Part shown: positions 4,809 through 5,208 of the stretch, one piece after another
How the letters are laid out: each line of letters starts with the position of its first letter
Numbering within the stretch: position 1 is the stretch's first letter
NCBI GenBank assembly: GCA_030830245.1
Contig: JAURNJ010000214.1
Location: forward strand, 1-5,208
Direction of reading: 5' to 3'
Source of the DNA: Novosphingobium sp.
Lineage (GTDB): Bacteria > Pseudomonadota > Alphaproteobacteria > Sphingomonadales > Sphingomonadaceae
Length of the DNA stretch: 5,208 nt
Notes under the pieces: model-generated
Told to the model about the DNA's origin: nothing
Database searches by the model: none
Seen by the model: the letters and a program-made list of their open reading frames with translations, nothing else
Program-made: the position numbers and the translations under genes

Positions 4809-5208
4809 ACGCGCCCGCCAGATCGCTCAGCATCGGCATGGGATCGCGCCTCGACCACACGTAATAGCGCACGCGTGGATCGAGGAAATCAGCGAAGAAC
4901 CGCAGGGCGAAAGCTAGTCTGCGAAACAGCGGCAGCTTGCGGTCGCGAAGCACCGCGACGAGGTGTTTGGCGTCTGGGATTGCGAAGCGCGCCCGGCGGC
5001 GCTTGAACGGCCGCACGGTCTGGTCGGAGGCTTGTCCCAGCACAAAACAGCGTACCTGCTCCCAGGCGAAATGGGCCCCGCAATGCCGGGCGAGCGGAAT
5101 GCTTCCCCAGAACCGGCCGTTGATTTCCATCAGCCGGTAGCGACCGGTCGCCGGATCGTGCCGGTATTCGACCATGGCCGGGCCTTGCCATCCGATGGCT
5201 TGCAGCAA
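4747..5208 (-). CDS. C-terminal part of an ATP-grasp ligase (carboxylate-amine ligase or carbamoyl-phosphate synthase-like)
   Basis: The last 153 or so residues of a gene that starts beyond the right edge are visible; the leftmost in-window codon is TTG, which is internal and not a start. The segment holds MVEYRHDPATG followed by LMEINGRFWGSIPLA. The Glu and Asn of MEIN are the Mg-ATP ligands typical of the ATP-grasp C-terminal lobe, which activates a carboxylate as acyl phosphate and joins it to an amine or other nucleophile. The region after the fold (about the last 70 visible residues) is basic and aromatic, including RFFADFLDPRVRYYVWSRRD, and resembles tails of uncharacterised ATP-grasp proteins from exopolysaccharide-type loci; it has no named domain that I recognise. 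It ends in TGA at 4749-4747, inside the phosphatase gene. The substrate pair is unknown, and the missing N-terminal half prevents a finer call. Confidence 0.82.
   Translation of the reverse strand: MLQAIGWQGPAMVEYRHDPATGRYRLMEINGRFWGSIPLARHCGAHFAWEQVRCFVLGQASDQTVRPFKRRRARFAIPDAKHLVAVLRDRKLPLFRRLAFALRFFADFLDPRVRYYVWSRRDPMPMLSDLAGAFRRKRRDTASLPPQPLARSA

Noticed and set aside
1..5208. CRISPR array, insertion sequence, tRNA, integrase or toxin-antitoxin gene
   Set aside because: I saw no spaced direct repeats, no terminal repeats with a transposase, no cloverleaf and no small paired toxin genes. The window reads as core-type chromosomal sequence.

Overview
The window is high-GC DNA with tightly packed genes. 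The protein styles (a class-specific Bpt leucyltransferase, an ACT-bearing short threonine ammonia-lyase, a polysaccharide-deacetylase/ATP-grasp group) suggest an alphaproteobacterium, most likely of the Sphingomonadales. That placement is inferred from protein character and base composition, not from a marker gene. I see no tRNA, rRNA, CRISPR array, insertion sequence or phage gene, and no gene-free stretch over 300 bases.

Layout from left to right. Bases 1-36 hold the first 12 codons of a minus-strand gene that runs off the left edge; its N-terminus looks like a 3-hydroxyisobutyrate dehydrogenase-type oxidoreductase. It diverges from a complete plus-strand threonine ammonia-lyase gene (118-1413) across an 81-bp gap that holds a -10-like TATACT very close to the ATG. 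A 176-bp gap (1414-1589) follows, carrying hairpins and an array of alternating AACC/GGTT tetramers. Next is a plus-strand aspartate/glutamate leucyltransferase gene, bpt (1590-2438), of the bacterial N-degron pathway. It meets a minus-strand short-chain dehydrogenase/reductase gene (2442-3164) tail to tail with only 3 bp between the stops.

Across a 106-bp divergent gap, the right part (3271-5208) holds a translationally coupled plus-strand pair: a polysaccharide-deacetylase-fold protein and a low-molecular-weight protein tyrosine phosphatase family protein, sharing ATGA. Their 3' end overlaps, antisense, the last 62 bp of a minus-strand ATP-grasp ligase gene that leaves the window on the right.

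The first three complete genes look like ordinary chromosomal housekeeping or accessory metabolism (isoleucine precursor supply or threonine breakdown, protein turnover, a carbonyl or alcohol redox step) with no evident shared pathway. The deacetylase/phosphatase/ATP-grasp group is the most interesting part. Deacylation, dephosphorylation and ATP-dependent acid-amine ligation together would suit tailoring of a glycan or small molecule, but the substrate cannot be read from the sequence.
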